The notes: generated by a model not told the origin, from the sequence alone. 64,000 bases of DNA from Oligoflexales bacterium (GCA_947494335.1 CANLUT010000001.1:849649-913648), one strand, 5' to 3'; positions 52,373 through 61,819 are shown, counted from the first letter of the stretch. Numbers and translations are program-made.

Positions 52373-53047
52373 CTAGCGTGCGAAGCCTTTGAGTAGGGTT
52401 CCCTGGAAATGTACGCACGGCAAGACTGCCGTGTCAGGCATGAGAATGGATCCCGGTGATAGCACGCTGTTGCAGCCGGTTTGAGCTCTGTCGCCCATGA
52501 CAGCGCTCATTTTACGTAGGCCAGTCGAGATCAAGTCTGCAGTTATTGGGTGTTTGACCTTAACTTCAGTGCCCTTGAGCTTGAGATTTGCCAGTTTTGT
52601 GCCGGCGCCTAGGTTGACGGACCGTCCCAGGAAGCCGTCGCCCACGTAGGCAAAGTGTCCTGCTTTTGCTTCATCGAGAAAAACAGCCCCTTTTACTTCT
52701 GATGTATGCCCCACAACCGCTTTCGCCCCGATCCATGCGTTGCCGCGAATGTACGCCGCATGTCGGATTTCTGCATCCGGTCCAATGATGCACGGCCCCT
52801 GGATATACGCAGTTGGCTCAATAGTTGCGCCAGCAGCAATATAGACCCGACCAGATATAAAAGCCGCAGGATGGACATTGCCCAGTATTTTCGGAGTGTC
52901 CTTTACGCCAAGTTCGTCTAGCACTTGGTTCAACCAGTTCTCTAAGTTCTTGCCCATATAGCCTAAAATCGATTGCTCCGTAAATTTGTCAGATAGCCAA
53001 ATCGAAGTAGCATCCGTAAAAAGATCAAGAGGTAACAGGTTTGACAT
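52373..53047 (-). CDS. Left-handed beta-helix protein, GlmU C-terminal/acyltransferase-like
   Basis: A 224-residue protein. From about residue 60, hexapeptide repeats with I/V/L every six residues (VYIAAGATIEPTAYIQGPCIIGP, AYIRGNAWIGAKAVV, KGAVFLDEAKAG) form a left-handed beta helix as in GlmU-type and other sugar-nucleotide acyl/uridylyltransferases. No N-terminal nucleotidyltransferase domain is present. The catalytic histidine candidates (HFAYVGDGF, GHTSE) fit the NDP-sugar family. Substrate unknown. Confidence 0.78.
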   Translation of the reverse strand: MSNLLPLDLFTDATSIWLSDKFTEQSILGYMGKNLENWLNQVLDELGVKDTPKILGNVHPAAFISGRVYIAAGATIEPTAYIQGPCIIGPDAEIRHAAYIRGNAWIGAKAVVGHTSEVKGAVFLDEAKAGHFAYVGDGFLGRSVNLGAGTKLANLKLKGTEVKVKHPITADLISTGLRKMSAVMGDRAQTGCNSVLSPGSILMPDTAVLPCVHFQGTLLKGFAR

Positions 53048-53177
53048 AACTATAAATCCGACTTCAAAAAGGGTTGCCTGCTAAAGAGCCGGTAAAACTT
53101 GCCGACTCTCATGTCTAGGGTCGTAATGCGAAGACTCATTTCTTTCGCTGAAACGAAATCCTGAAAGGACGATCTTA

Positions 53178-53405
53178 ATGTTTGATACGAATAAATTCAA
53201 ACGATCAGTGAAAGAGTGGTCACGCGAAAATCCAAATGGAACTCTTGAAGAGCTGGTCGACTTCTGCGAGGAGTTAATACCGCCTGCGCAATATAATAAC
53301 TACGGATGGCTGGTGGAGCAAAGCGCAGGATGGTATCAACATGTATTGAATACGCGTCGAGCGAATACATCAATGGACTGCAGTGATCAGGATGAGGTTG
53401 CGTAA
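53178..53405 (+). CDS. Small hypothetical protein
   Basis: A 75-residue acidic, soluble protein (SVKEWSRENPNGTLEELVDFCEELIPP, WYQHVLNTRRAN). It has no signal peptide. A good AAAGGA Shine-Dalgarno sits before the ATG. It is convergent with the next gene, 17 bp between stops. No family is recognised. Confidence 0.65.
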   Translation: MFDTNKFKRSVKEWSRENPNGTLEELVDFCEELIPPAQYNNYGWLVEQSAGWYQHVLNTRRANTSMDCSDQDEVA

Positions 53406-53422
53406 ATCGATACTTTAAATTC

Positions 53423-53839
53423 TCAAGGTGTTTCGATTCCGTGTGCGATACCCTTGATTCTCGAGAATTCCGTTTCCTTAATCATGTCTAATGCTTCAAA
53501 ATCCTCAAATCCAAGATCATCAATCCAATTGACATTCAGCATTTCCGGAAGCGGATTTGCGCACTCCCGCCCGTCATCCAGTTCGTAACATTCATACGCC
53601 TCAAGAATTTTTCCTGATTTGGTCATGCGATAGTAATGATAACCGTCACCATTCACAAGTGCGCCGTCTCGGCTGTCACCGGTCCAGTATTCACGAGCAA
53701 AAACCAACTCTTCTTGTCCCGCGCTTTTAATGTCGATGATCTTTCGATCGATTGATTTTTTCGGGCTAGACGTGCTTGTTAGCTTGTCAGATTTTCCCGC
53801 TGGTTTCTTTGGAGAACTCATTCGGTTTTTTAACTCCAT
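53423..53839 (-). CDS. Hypothetical protein
   Basis: A 138-residue protein with a Lys/Ser/Pro-rich N-terminus and a C-terminal compact domain (YHYYRMTKSGKILEAYECYELDDG, NVNWIDDLGFEDFEALDMI). No signal peptide or membrane span. ATG 53839 has only a weak Shine-Dalgarno; ATG 53821, 18 bases downstream, has GGAG 12 bases upstream. No known family. Confidence 0.55.
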   Translation of the reverse strand: MELKNRMSSPKKPAGKSDKLTSTSSPKKSIDRKIIDIKSAGQEELVFAREYWTGDSRDGALVNGDGYHYYRMTKSGKILEAYECYELDDGRECANPLPEMLNVNWIDDLGFEDFEALDMIKETEFSRIKGIAHGIETP

Positions 53840-53960
53840 TTCAGATCGAGCTTCTATTATCTAATCAATTGTGACAGCGGTCAATTTTCAGCTGAAATCA
53901 CTGGTACTTTCGGCAAGGTCCAGAAATCAAATAAAATTAATCGTGTTTTGAGTGATTGTT

Positions 53961-54743
53961 CTATGAGTCTAGCCATTTGCCGAAGCGGTCAAATCGTAGT
54001 CGGGGAAAAAATTCCCCCTTTGGTGTCCATATGCTCCAGACTACAAACAGTGCTTTTCCGCGAACATAGGAGAGAGGCACTTCACCCCAAACTCTCGAGT
54101 CACTGGAGTTGTCACGATTATCCCCTACACAAAAGACACTGCCTTCTGGCACTATCGCGGGCTTGCCGTCGACGTCCGGCCACCATGCCCTCGTTGCTCG
54201 ACGGAAGTCAGGTTTATTTTGCATGACCCAGTGGTCAAGCCCTTCAAGGTTTTCGCGGTACAAAAGCTTATATTCCTGTTCGTCAACAATATCGTCCAGA
54301 ATCGATCGATCCTGATTGTGATCAATACGGTTTTGAGCAACTCCGTTAATGTAAAGGACGTCATCTTTTAGCTGGATCTGATCGCCGGCAACTGCAACCA
54401 CTCGTTTTACGTAGTCGATATCGGGATCTCGCGGGTATTTGAATACAATAATATCGCCGCGCTTGGGCGTTCCCCATGAGACAACAGCCGTGTCTGTGAA
54501 GGGGATTTTAAAATCATAAGCCAGCTTCCATGCGAGCAGCCGGTCGCCAACCTTGATTGTCGGCTCCATAGATGATGTTGGAACATAATAGGGTGAAGCC
54601 ACACTCCAGCGAACGCAAAACACAATTAAAATCAGGATACCGAAGCTTTTCAAGCTCTCAAAACTAAACATCCCTGGCTTTTCATCAGGAACTGGGCTTT
54701 GTGTCGCGGTCGTACTGGTCGGTGATTCTGATTCAGTCTTCAT
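53961..54743 (-). CDS. lepB: Signal peptidase I
   Basis: A 260-residue inner-membrane protease removing signal peptides from secreted proteins, with the active site facing the periplasm. Catalytic Ser58 is in VPTSSMEPTIKVGDRLL and general base Lys113 in DYVKRVVAVAGD; the box GDNRDNSSDSR is also present. One hydrophobic segment (about 33-51) and a charged N-terminus. ATG 54743 has GGAAAG upstream; an ATG at 54767 would add eight residues. Confidence 0.95.
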   Translation of the reverse strand: MKTESESPTSTTATQSPVPDEKPGMFSFESLKSFGILILIVFCVRWSVASPYYVPTSSMEPTIKVGDRLLAWKLAYDFKIPFTDTAVVSWGTPKRGDIIVFKYPRDPDIDYVKRVVAVAGDQIQLKDDVLYINGVAQNRIDHNQDRSILDDIVDEQEYKLLYRENLEGLDHWVMQNKPDFRRATRAWWPDVDGKPAIVPEGSVFCVGDNRDNSSDSRVWGEVPLSYVRGKALFVVWSIWTPKGEFFPRLRFDRFGKWLDS

Positions 54744-54931
54744 GGGACTTTCTTTCCAGATGATCAAGAGGGTGAAAAGATCGGGTAGAGACTAACACAA
54801 CAAAGAATCTTTTTACCATTAATCTTTGGGGGCTGCGCGGATGGGTGGCGAAGTGTTTTTTTTGAGGGCTCATGAGTCGGTCCCCAATGACCGATAATTA
54901 AAAGGATGGTTGGATAGGGGATGGGCTCAGT

Positions 54932-55234
54932 ATGATGATGAAAGTTTATTCAGCTTTGCTAATCGTATTTTTATCCCTCATGGGAGCCGGTCAAGCTCAG
55001 GCATTGACGGCTAATCAGGTTACATTTCAGTTCCTCAGTAGCGGTAAATATCGGGTCAACCTGTATTATACGGTGCCAGCCCTCAAGGAGTTCCGGGAGT
55101 CTTACGTTGAATTTGATGATAGGAAACGCGCAGAAGCTTTTTATTTCGACGTGCTGCGCGGTGCTGATTTTTACTTGCAAGACGAGCCGCAAACCAGATT
55201 CGTCAATGAGCCCATGGCTCCAAGTCCTTGGTGA
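54932..55234 (+). CDS. Small secreted protein
   Basis: A 100-residue protein with a signal peptide (cleavage near AQA-LTA, residue 24). The mature part (QVTFQFLSSGKYRVNLYYTVPAL, YVEFDDRKRAEAFYFDVLRGADFYL) looks like a small alpha/beta domain. ATG triplets at 54932, 54935 and 54938 all start the same frame. GGATAGGGGATGG lies upstream. Function unknown. It converges with the PfkB gene. Confidence 0.7.
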   Translation: MMMKVYSALLIVFLSLMGAGQAQALTANQVTFQFLSSGKYRVNLYYTVPALKEFRESYVEFDDRKRAEAFYFDVLRGADFYLQDEPQTRFVNEPMAPSPW

Positions 55235-55256
55235 TACGACCTTCTGGTTTTAACGC

Positions 55257-56234
55257 TCACGAGTTTTTAACGTGAGTCAGGGCCCGATCACTAACGACAG
55301 CTCCAACTCTCGAAATGACATCACTGGCAAGCGTTGCAGCGATTTTTCCGCATGTAGCAAGGTCGCGGCCTTTCAAGAACCCATGCAAAAATCCAGCGGC
55401 AAACATATCGCCAGCAGCTGTTGTATCAACAACTTTTGTGGGAACAGGGCTGATTTGGAATTCTTCTTTGCCTTTTACGACCAAAGCACCATCCGCACCG
55501 AGCTTCACAACTGCTATCGAACCCGTTGCAGCGATGCGTCTCGCAGTTTCTTCAGGCGAGGTTTGAAATAGCAGCTTTGCCTCCTCGCGGTTTGCAAAAA
55601 CAATATCAGCCTCGGCCTCAATCAGAGCGATGAAGTCGCTGCGGTTACGGTCAACAACAAAAGGGTCAGCCAAATCAAAAGAGATGATAGTGTTATGCTT
55701 ATGCGCTGTTTCGATAGAGCTTTTTAATGCGCGTTTCTGATCCTCAGTATCCCACTGGTATCCGCAGAAGTGAAAAACATGTGACTCGGCGATCTCTTTG
55801 TGAGGTATATGGGTCGCGTCGTAAAGCCGGCTTGCTCCCAAGTTCGTATTCATGGTTCGTTCGCCGTCTGGGGTGATCAATATCAGGCATGTCCCTGTGC
55901 TTTCCGCGCCATGGCCGCCTAGCAAGGATTTTATACCCAGGGATTCCATTCGCTCGCGAATGCGGCGACCATACTCGTCATCATTGACCATCCCAGCAAA
56001 AACGGTTTTGTGCCCGAGGCTCGCTAAGGTTCTGATGGCATTCATGGAGCTACCGCCAAGCTCGGTCACTTTCTTCTTTGTGCCGAATTGGGCAAGGACT
56101 TCGCGCTGACGCTGACTGTCAACTAGATGCATCACGCCTTTGGTGAGTCCAAGTCGTTTAATGTCAGCATCTTCAATTTCAATCAAAACGTCCATCAATG
56201 CATTACAAACGCTGGTAATATCATAGGTCTTCAT
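55257..56234 (-). CDS. PfkB-family sugar/adenosine kinase
   Basis: A 325-residue ribokinase-fold enzyme. Motifs include VTELGGSSMNAIRTLASLG near the N-terminus, STGTCLILITPDGERTM in the middle, and the C-terminal signature VDTTAAGDMFAAGFLHG with the catalytic Asp and ATP-binding anion hole. The sequence is close to adenosine-kinase/carbohydrate-kinase members; the substrate is not assigned. CGGAG precedes the ATG. It is 32 bp after the membrane-protein gene of the MBL cluster. Confidence 0.88.
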   Translation of the reverse strand: MKTYDITSVCNALMDVLIEIEDADIKRLGLTKGVMHLVDSQRQREVLAQFGTKKKVTELGGSSMNAIRTLASLGHKTVFAGMVNDDEYGRRIRERMESLGIKSLLGGHGAESTGTCLILITPDGERTMNTNLGASRLYDATHIPHKEIAESHVFHFCGYQWDTEDQKRALKSSIETAHKHNTIISFDLADPFVVDRNRSDFIALIEAEADIVFANREEAKLLFQTSPEETARRIAATGSIAVVKLGADGALVVKGKEEFQISPVPTKVVDTTAAGDMFAAGFLHGFLKGRDLATCGKIAATLASDVISRVGAVVSDRALTHVKNS

Positions 56235-56266
56235 AGTGCTAGTCTCCGGAGCATGAGGCGTAAAGA

Positions 56267-56809
56267 TTAGCTCGCCTCACGAGAATTGTCACGGAGTTCT
56301 GAAGGGTGTTTTGACATGAGTTGTGAATGGCTTATTTGTTCTGCGTAAAGGCTAGCCAGTCGCGTCTTGAGTTGAAAAAATTCTTCTGTTATTTCAGCGT
56401 TTTCTTTCTTTAAAAGCCACGCATTCCAGAATGCACAGATTATCGCGAGAATTGTCCAGGATTGAGGCCTAGAAAGGCTGACGAAGGCCCACAAAAACGC
56501 GATCGTCAGCATGCCAAGACGAGTAAAGCCGATAAACCGTATCCCACACCAGCGGCTTCCGGATTGACGCAAATGGCGCAGATAAAGTGCACCGACGATC
56601 AAGGCAACGGGAAGGTTTGCAGCCCGCCAGGCAAACACTGATCCGTAGATTTCCCCTAGAATGGATGCTGACGTAAGCAGGCACATTAGAATCAGAGCGC
56701 GTTGACGTCTTTGGCGCTGCACCCAAGAAAGGATGGAAGCCGGGCTATAGGAGTGCAGTATAAGCGTGGCAATTAGGCTACACACCGCAACCCAATAGAT
56801 CTTGGTCAT
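56267..56809 (-). CDS. Membrane protein of the MBL cluster
   Basis: A 180-residue protein with about four hydrophobic spans (near 5-25, 40-60, 65-80 and 95-130) followed by a charged helical tail. The start lies one base after the stop of the degenerate MBL protein (TAA-A-ATG), so it is very likely cotranslated. No family is recognised. Genetic context suggests it localises or partners the two MBL-fold proteins. Confidence 0.7.
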   Translation of the reverse strand: MTKIYWVAVCSLIATLILHSYSPASILSWVQRQRRQRALILMCLLTSASILGEIYGSVFAWRAANLPVALIVGALYLRHLRQSGSRWCGIRFIGFTRLGMLTIAFLWAFVSLSRPQSWTILAIICAFWNAWLLKKENAEITEEFFQLKTRLASLYAEQISHSQLMSKHPSELRDNSREAS

Positions 56810-56810
56810 T

Positions 56811-57701
56811 TTATCCTGCCTTTGCTCGCGCCTGCGTGCTTAAGGATATAAAGCTCTCAACTTCAGATGCCAGGTGAATAGAAATTCTAGAGGGGTCCCC
56901 ACATAGTTTTGGCAACTTTTCGCTTAGCTTCCTAAGCTCAGACTGTAGATGTATGTCGGTCATTTCAGGATGAAACTGGCTAAGATATAAGTCATTGGCT
57001 CCCACTAATAAACCAAGCTTCAGCGCGTCATCGAATGTGGTTCTGTCCTGACTCCAAACATCTTGGTGAGGGCCGTTGGAGGCGGCGCATACAAGAGTCT
57101 TTGCTCCCTCCAGGAAGGTCGCTATTAATGCGAGAGCGTGCTCATCAGGTGAGCTAATCATAACAAATCCCAGGTCAATTCCCGAGGTGTGAGTCAGGCG
57201 CCAAGCGGCCAACGGGTAGGGCGCTAATGGGTGAAGGAGTGGCAACGCCATAATGGTCCATTGACCCCATTGCTTTTTAGTGGTGCTTCCGTGGATTGAT
57301 AGCTTGGACGGAAAGCTCTCTATCCCATTAAAAGGGGTTAGGAGATTGGAACTCATGTCATTGAGGGCGTCTTCGATTTGGGATTTGCTAGCGCTTGTAA
57401 AAAGCTCCAAATGGCTTGATTTGAAGTGAATTGGTGCAAAGAACGGCAAGCCAAGAATCGAGTCCCAAAACAGGTCAGAAAAAAGTATCGCGCAATGAAA
57501 GCGATCTTTTCTGGATTTGTGATCATTCAGCCAATTTGGAAGGGCCTGGTTTAGGCCAAATCCAGCATTTATAAAGATGTGACTGCTATCGTCACAAATC
57601 TCGATGCAAGAGGTATTGCCGCCAAAAGCGATATTCCTTCGACCTGGCACCGAGTGAAATGCCCTGACACCATGAAACTTCATGCGGCAGTTAGTGGCCA
57701 T
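56811..57701 (-). CDS. Degenerate metallo-beta-lactamase-fold protein
   Basis: A 296-residue protein paralogous to the gene upstream: KFHGVRAFHSVPGRRNIAFGGNTSCIEI corresponds to RFHGVRGSRPVHDPHNLIYGGNSTCIEF in the neighbour. Where the intact protein has HTHWDH, this one has SDLFWDS, so the four HxHxDH metal ligands are mostly lost. The first block and C-terminal segments remain. It overlaps the upstream gene by 22 bp. It is likely a catalytically dead regulator or scaffold, inferred from the missing ligands. Confidence 0.8.
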   Translation of the reverse strand: MATNCRMKFHGVRAFHSVPGRRNIAFGGNTSCIEICDDSSHIFINAGFGLNQALPNWLNDHKSRKDRFHCAILFSDLFWDSILGLPFFAPIHFKSSHLELFTSASKSQIEDALNDMSSNLLTPFNGIESFPSKLSIHGSTTKKQWGQWTIMALPLLHPLAPYPLAAWRLTHTSGIDLGFVMISSPDEHALALIATFLEGAKTLVCAASNGPHQDVWSQDRTTFDDALKLGLLVGANDLYLSQFHPEMTDIHLQSELRKLSEKLPKLCGDPSRISIHLASEVESFISLSTQARAKAG

Positions 57702-58597
57702 TCGTCCTCCTCTCGGGCGTTGATAACGTCCATTCCTAGTTGGACTGCCAATCGTTGCGCTACCATTTGTTTTTTTGCGATGTCATGATCCAGATCCTCG
57801 GGTGCATGGTGGAACATGAATAAGCGCTTAACGTTGGCTTTGGAGCAAATATCCATGGCAAATTCTGGTGTCGCATGGCCCCAGTCGGCTTTCAGATTTT
57901 CCTGGTTGAAATGCGTGTCAAAGACAACATTTGGAACGTCTTCTAGAAATTTGATCAACTGACGCTGATAGTTTTTCTCGAACTTTTTAACGCCTATCGA
58001 AATTGCCTGTTCGGTGAATGATTCACCTAGTAGGTTTCCACCCTCGATCGAGGCAATATCCGGTATTATGGCGGCGACGGAGCTCTCGTAACTTATCTTG
58101 TAACCCAGCGTAATATGTTGATGGTTTACCTGAAAGCCAACAACTTTTACTTTTCCTTCGATGATAAACGTTTTTCCGGGGGTTACTTTGTTAAAGCTCA
58201 AGTTGGCTTTGATTGAGGGCTTGGGGATCGGTAGTCGTCCTGGTTTCATCAAATCATGAAATATGTCTTTGAACGGGACGCCGGCCACATCAGGCGCATA
58301 AAAGTGTATTTCGAAGTCGCTACTTTCTAGTTGTCGCAAAAATGGAAGCATCAATACGTGGTCCCAGTGCGTGTGTGTAATAAGAATATGCAGCTTTTTA
58401 CGTTGTGGGTTTACTGATTTTAATGCTGATAGGTTTTGTAAACCGCTACCGCCATCCACGACGATTGAATAGTTCGAGCCGGTATCGAATTCAATACAAG
58501 TCGAATTTCCGCCATAAATCAGATTGTGTGGGTCGTGCACCGGACGAGACCCGCGGACGCCATGGAACCTCAGAATCGCAGCAGGCGATTTTTTCAT
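57680..58597 (-). CDS. Metallo-beta-lactamase-fold hydrolase (phosphodiesterase-like)
   Basis: A 305-residue MBL-fold enzyme. It starts RFHGVRGSRP, then GGNSTCIEF, and has the metal motif ITHTHWDHVLMLPF (HxHxDH). Later ligands probably lie in FQVNHQH, IIPDIAS and FHHAPEDLDHD. The GVRGS...GGN(S/T)xC pattern is shared by MBL hydrolases annotated as cyclic-nucleotide phosphodiesterase-like; the substrate is unknown. It overlaps its upstream neighbour by 4 bp and the degenerate paralogue by 22 bp. Confidence 0.88.
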   Translation of the reverse strand: MKKSPAAILRFHGVRGSRPVHDPHNLIYGGNSTCIEFDTGSNYSIVVDGGSGLQNLSALKSVNPQRKKLHILITHTHWDHVLMLPFLRQLESSDFEIHFYAPDVAGVPFKDIFHDLMKPGRLPIPKPSIKANLSFNKVTPGKTFIIEGKVKVVGFQVNHQHITLGYKISYESSVAAIIPDIASIEGGNLLGESFTEQAISIGVKKFEKNYQRQLIKFLEDVPNVVFDTHFNQENLKADWGHATPEFAMDICSKANVKRLFMFHHAPEDLDHDIAKKQMVAQRLAVQLGMDVINAREEDEWPLTAA

Positions 58598-59466
58598 GAC
58601 GCCTCCCGCTCTGACGAGTGTTCTGTGTCTGAATTCATGTTTTCAGTATTGGTAACTATTCTTATGAGACGGGATTGCACACCGTTCAGTTCAATAATGA
58701 TTCGTAAAGAGATCTGGGTTTGACTTCGGTGAATCACAACCACAGAGGCCGCTGCTGGTGTCAAGAGGTCGCAAATTAGCAGCTGCTCATCTTCTGATTT
58801 GGTGTCGGACGTGATTTTGAAGTCTAATGTAAGACCATCTGTTGACAGTTCGTAGGTCGTGAGGCGATCGGCCAATTTTTCTGAGAGAAGCGCTAGTCCT
58901 TTGGCTATGGCTGTAAAGGAAGGATAGTTTACAATCCGGTACTGTTTTGCCCATGGAATCAAATTCGTATGAGATTCAGCGATTCCACTGGAAAAAGATA
59001 TTGACGATGCATACCAGGATGACTGGGGATGAATTCCATAAGTATGCATCAAAGCTTGTAGCAAGGTCAGATCAAGCGTCAGGCCAACTTGGTTTGATGG
59101 GAGAATGATTTTGGAGTTTCCAGATAATTTTTTTGGCGATTGGTTTGATAAAATATAAATCTGAGCCCAGGAAGATTCATGGTCATCGCTATGTGGGAGC
59201 TTCATCCCTTCGGGCAATAAAAGAACGGAGTTTGGCTCTGGAATTGACGGCAGTGACTTGATTTGGTCGACAACTTTAACGCATTGTCCCAAAGCAAGAG
59301 CAGTTCCCTTGAGTTTACGCATTGCGGCGCTGTTACCCTCGGGGCTGATGATGTAGAAAATTGGAGCGGGACCTTTCAACTGGTTCTCCCGAAGCCGTTC
59401 GATATCAAACATGAAGATTCTGTAAGGTAATCGGATATTTCCGGGGAAAGTTAACCAGAACTCCAA
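58594..59466 (-). CDS. Unknown protein of the MBL cluster
   Basis: A 290-residue protein. The first 130 residues alternate short hydrophobic strands and helices (FYIISPEGNSAAMRKLKG, NSVLLLPEGM, QIYILSNQSPKKL), which could be a degenerate receiver-like or Rossmann fold. The remainder is not recognised. TTG 59466 or ATG 59412 are possible starts; neither has a good Shine-Dalgarno. It overlaps the MBL hydrolase by 4 bp (ATGA), so a joint role is likely. Confidence 0.65.
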   Translation of the reverse strand: MEFWLTFPGNIRLPYRIFMFDIERLRENQLKGPAPIFYIISPEGNSAAMRKLKGTALALGQCVKVVDQIKSLPSIPEPNSVLLLPEGMKLPHSDDHESSWAQIYILSNQSPKKLSGNSKIILPSNQVGLTLDLTLLQALMHTYGIHPQSSWYASSISFSSGIAESHTNLIPWAKQYRIVNYPSFTAIAKGLALLSEKLADRLTTYELSTDGLTLDFKITSDTKSEDEQLLICDLLTPAAASVVVIHRSQTQISLRIIIELNGVQSRLIRIVTNTENMNSDTEHSSEREAS

Positions 59467-59514
59467 ATGGTTTGTCCGCTGGCGGATATTCTGCGACAGG
59501 CCTATGCTTCAGAT

Positions 59515-60105
59515 TTAGCTGCGTTCAGTCGGGTGATTTTGGGAATTACCAAGAAACTCCCGAAAGTACAAATACCCCGAGTAGAGGCTAACAACCAGAG
59601 CAAGCCAAATGGCCGACATTCCGATTGTCCTAAATGGTATGTCAAACCATGAGATATCGCGCATAAGCAAACAGAAGATGCCGAGGTCCTGAAAGATTGT
59701 TTTTATCTTTCCGAATGAACTAACTTGGATCGTGTATCCGTCTTCTAATGCCATCAGGCGCATGCCGCTGACTGCGATATCGCGACAAAGCAAAAATCCG
59801 CAAATCCAAGGTGGAAGAATATCTCCGTCTGCTAGTAAGAGAAGCGATGCGGCCGATAGCATTTTGTCTGCAATCGGATCGAGCAAAGCTCCGAGGCGAC
59901 TCTCCTGGTTGTAGAGGCGGGCCAAATAGCCATCAAGAATATCCGTAAGACCCGCGAGTCCGAAGATCAAGGCACAAAGAACGTCAGTAAATTGGGTTTT
60001 AGTGGGGTAGATAAATAAAAGAACTGGGATCGCCAAAATTCTCGTTAAGGTCAGTTGGTTGGGGAGCTGACTTAGCCATGCAGCCTTGCTTGTTGGACGA
60101 GGCAT
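59515..60105 (-). CDS. pgsA: CDP-diacylglycerol-glycerol-3-phosphate 3-phosphatidyltransferase
   Basis: A 196-residue membrane enzyme making phosphatidylglycerol phosphate. The CDP-alcohol phosphatidyltransferase motif DILDGYLARLYNQESRLGALLDPIADK (D-x2-DG-x2-AR-x8-G-x3-D-x3-D) is intact. Four to five spans. The N-terminal LPNQLTLTRILAIP is typical of PgsA. It starts the minus-strand cluster, divergent from nadB, with 48 bp to the unknown protein. Confidence 0.93.
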   Translation of the reverse strand: MPRPTSKAAWLSQLPNQLTLTRILAIPVLLFIYPTKTQFTDVLCALIFGLAGLTDILDGYLARLYNQESRLGALLDPIADKMLSAASLLLLADGDILPPWICGFLLCRDIAVSGMRLMALEDGYTIQVSSFGKIKTIFQDLGIFCLLMRDISWFDIPFRTIGMSAIWLALVVSLYSGYLYFREFLGNSQNHPTERS

Positions 60106-60228
60106 TAAACTGATCTTTCCTCTAAAGTTGGCATGGGGCGAACGGTATCGTAAATCATAGAACTGTGCAAGTCCTCGAAATGGTGTTACAAACCATGGTG
60201 TGGATACTTTTTGTTAGGGTTGTGACTG

Positions 60229-61812
60229 TTGAGTACTGGAAATTTCAATACTGATTATTTGGTGGTCGGCGGTGGTATCGCGGGACTGTCTCTTGCTTTG
60301 AAGCTGGCAAGTAAGGGCCAGGTTACTGTCGTTGTGAAGAATGGGCTCGAAGAGAGTAATACCTGGTATGCTCAGGGCGGTATTGCATCGGTCCTTGATC
60401 CAACTGATAGCTTTGAAAATCACGTCCATGACACGATGATTGCAGGTGCTGGTTTATGCCACGAGGAGGTAGTGCGACTCGTTGTCTCGGAAGGGCCAAG
60501 ACTGGTCAAGGAATTGGCGGAAATCGGCGCCAGATTCGATTCAGACAAGGACGGAGCGTGGCATTTGACGCGAGAAGGTGGTCACAGCCATCGCAGAATC
60601 ATTCATTCGCAAGATGTTACCGGAAAAGTTGTTGCTGAGGCTTTGATTGCCAAGGCTAAAGCGGATCCAAAAATTGAAATTTTAGAGCAGTTTACGGCAA
60701 TAGATCTGATTACGACCGATAAGGTCGCGCCAGACTTTTCCAAGAACAGCTGCCTGGGTGGTTGGTTTTTTGATCGCCGTGCAAAACGCGTTGTCAGAAT
60801 CACGAGTGGATTGACATTTCTTTGTACTGGCGGACACGGAAAGCTCTATTTATACACATCGAATCCCGACAGCGCTACAGGTGATGGTCTGGCAATTGGC
60901 TGGCGTGCGGGGTGTCGTGTCGCAAATCTTGAATTTATGCAGTTTCATCCGACCTGTTTATTTCATCCCAAAGCTAAGAATTTTTTAATCAGTGAAGCTG
61001 TCCGGGGGGAGGGTGGAGTGCTCAAAGACATGCGAGGACGATCCTTTATGGAGGATTATCACCCCATGGGATCTCTGGCGCCACGGGATATCGTCGCACG
61101 AGCTATTGATACTGAATTGAAAAAGTCAGGTGATCAGCATGTATGGCTAGACGTTCGGGCGTTGGGTGGGGAGCGGATTAAAAAGTCGTTTCCGAATATC
61201 TATGAAATGTGTCTCAAACATGGAATTGATATGGCTGTAGATATGGTTCCAGTGGTGCCAGCTGCGCATTATAGCTGCGGTGGACTGGTTACAGATAACT
61301 ATGCTCGAACAAATGTCGAGCGTTTATACGCGGTGGGTGAGGTCTCCTGCACGGGTCTGCATGGAGCCAATCGATTAGCGTCAAACAGCCTTCTTGAAGC
61401 CATGGTGTTTGCGGACCGGGCCGCAAGTGATGCGATCACTAGAACGGATTTGGCTACTCCGTCATTGGTTGATGCTTCATGGACGAACGTGGATCAACCC
61501 GGACCAGATGAGCAGGTCGTACTGACCCATTCCTGGGATGAGATCAGACGGGTTATGTGGAACTATGTCGGAATCGTGCGAAGCGAACATCGTCTAAAAC
61601 GAGCCTTGTCGCGAATTGAAAATATTCGTCAGGAAGTTGATGAGTATTGGTGGCGTAATCGGGTCTCAAACGAGGTGCTTGAAGTGCGAAATTTAGCAGC
61701 AGTAGCCTGGCTAACAGTCCGATCTGCGATGGCTAGAAAAGAATCCCGCGGAATCCACTTCATGCTTGATTGGCCGGAAGCGTCTTCTGCGGGTAAGGAC
61801 ACCATTCTTTAA
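60229..61812 (+). CDS. nadB: L-aspartate oxidase
   Basis: A 527-residue FAD enzyme converting L-aspartate to iminoaspartate, first step of de novo NAD synthesis. The FAD-binding motif VVGGGIAGLSLALKLA, substrate-site region REGGHSHRRIIHSQDVTGK, the HPTCL and HYSCGG(L) blocks and the C-terminal VRSEHRLKRAL segment match NadB. The start is TTG 60229; no in-frame ATG is near. nadA and nadC are not in the window. Confidence 0.93.
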   Translation: MSTGNFNTDYLVVGGGIAGLSLALKLASKGQVTVVVKNGLEESNTWYAQGGIASVLDPTDSFENHVHDTMIAGAGLCHEEVVRLVVSEGPRLVKELAEIGARFDSDKDGAWHLTREGGHSHRRIIHSQDVTGKVVAEALIAKAKADPKIEILEQFTAIDLITTDKVAPDFSKNSCLGGWFFDRRAKRVVRITSGLTFLCTGGHGKLYLYTSNPDSATGDGLAIGWRAGCRVANLEFMQFHPTCLFHPKAKNFLISEAVRGEGGVLKDMRGRSFMEDYHPMGSLAPRDIVARAIDTELKKSGDQHVWLDVRALGGERIKKSFPNIYEMCLKHGIDMAVDMVPVVPAAHYSCGGLVTDNYARTNVERLYAVGEVSCTGLHGANRLASNSLLEAMVFADRAASDAITRTDLATPSLVDASWTNVDQPGPDEQVVLTHSWDEIRRVMWNYVGIVRSEHRLKRALSRIENIRQEVDEYWWRNRVSNEVLEVRNLAAVAWLTVRSAMARKESRGIHFMLDWPEASSAGKDTIL

Positions 61813-61819
61813 TAGCAGC

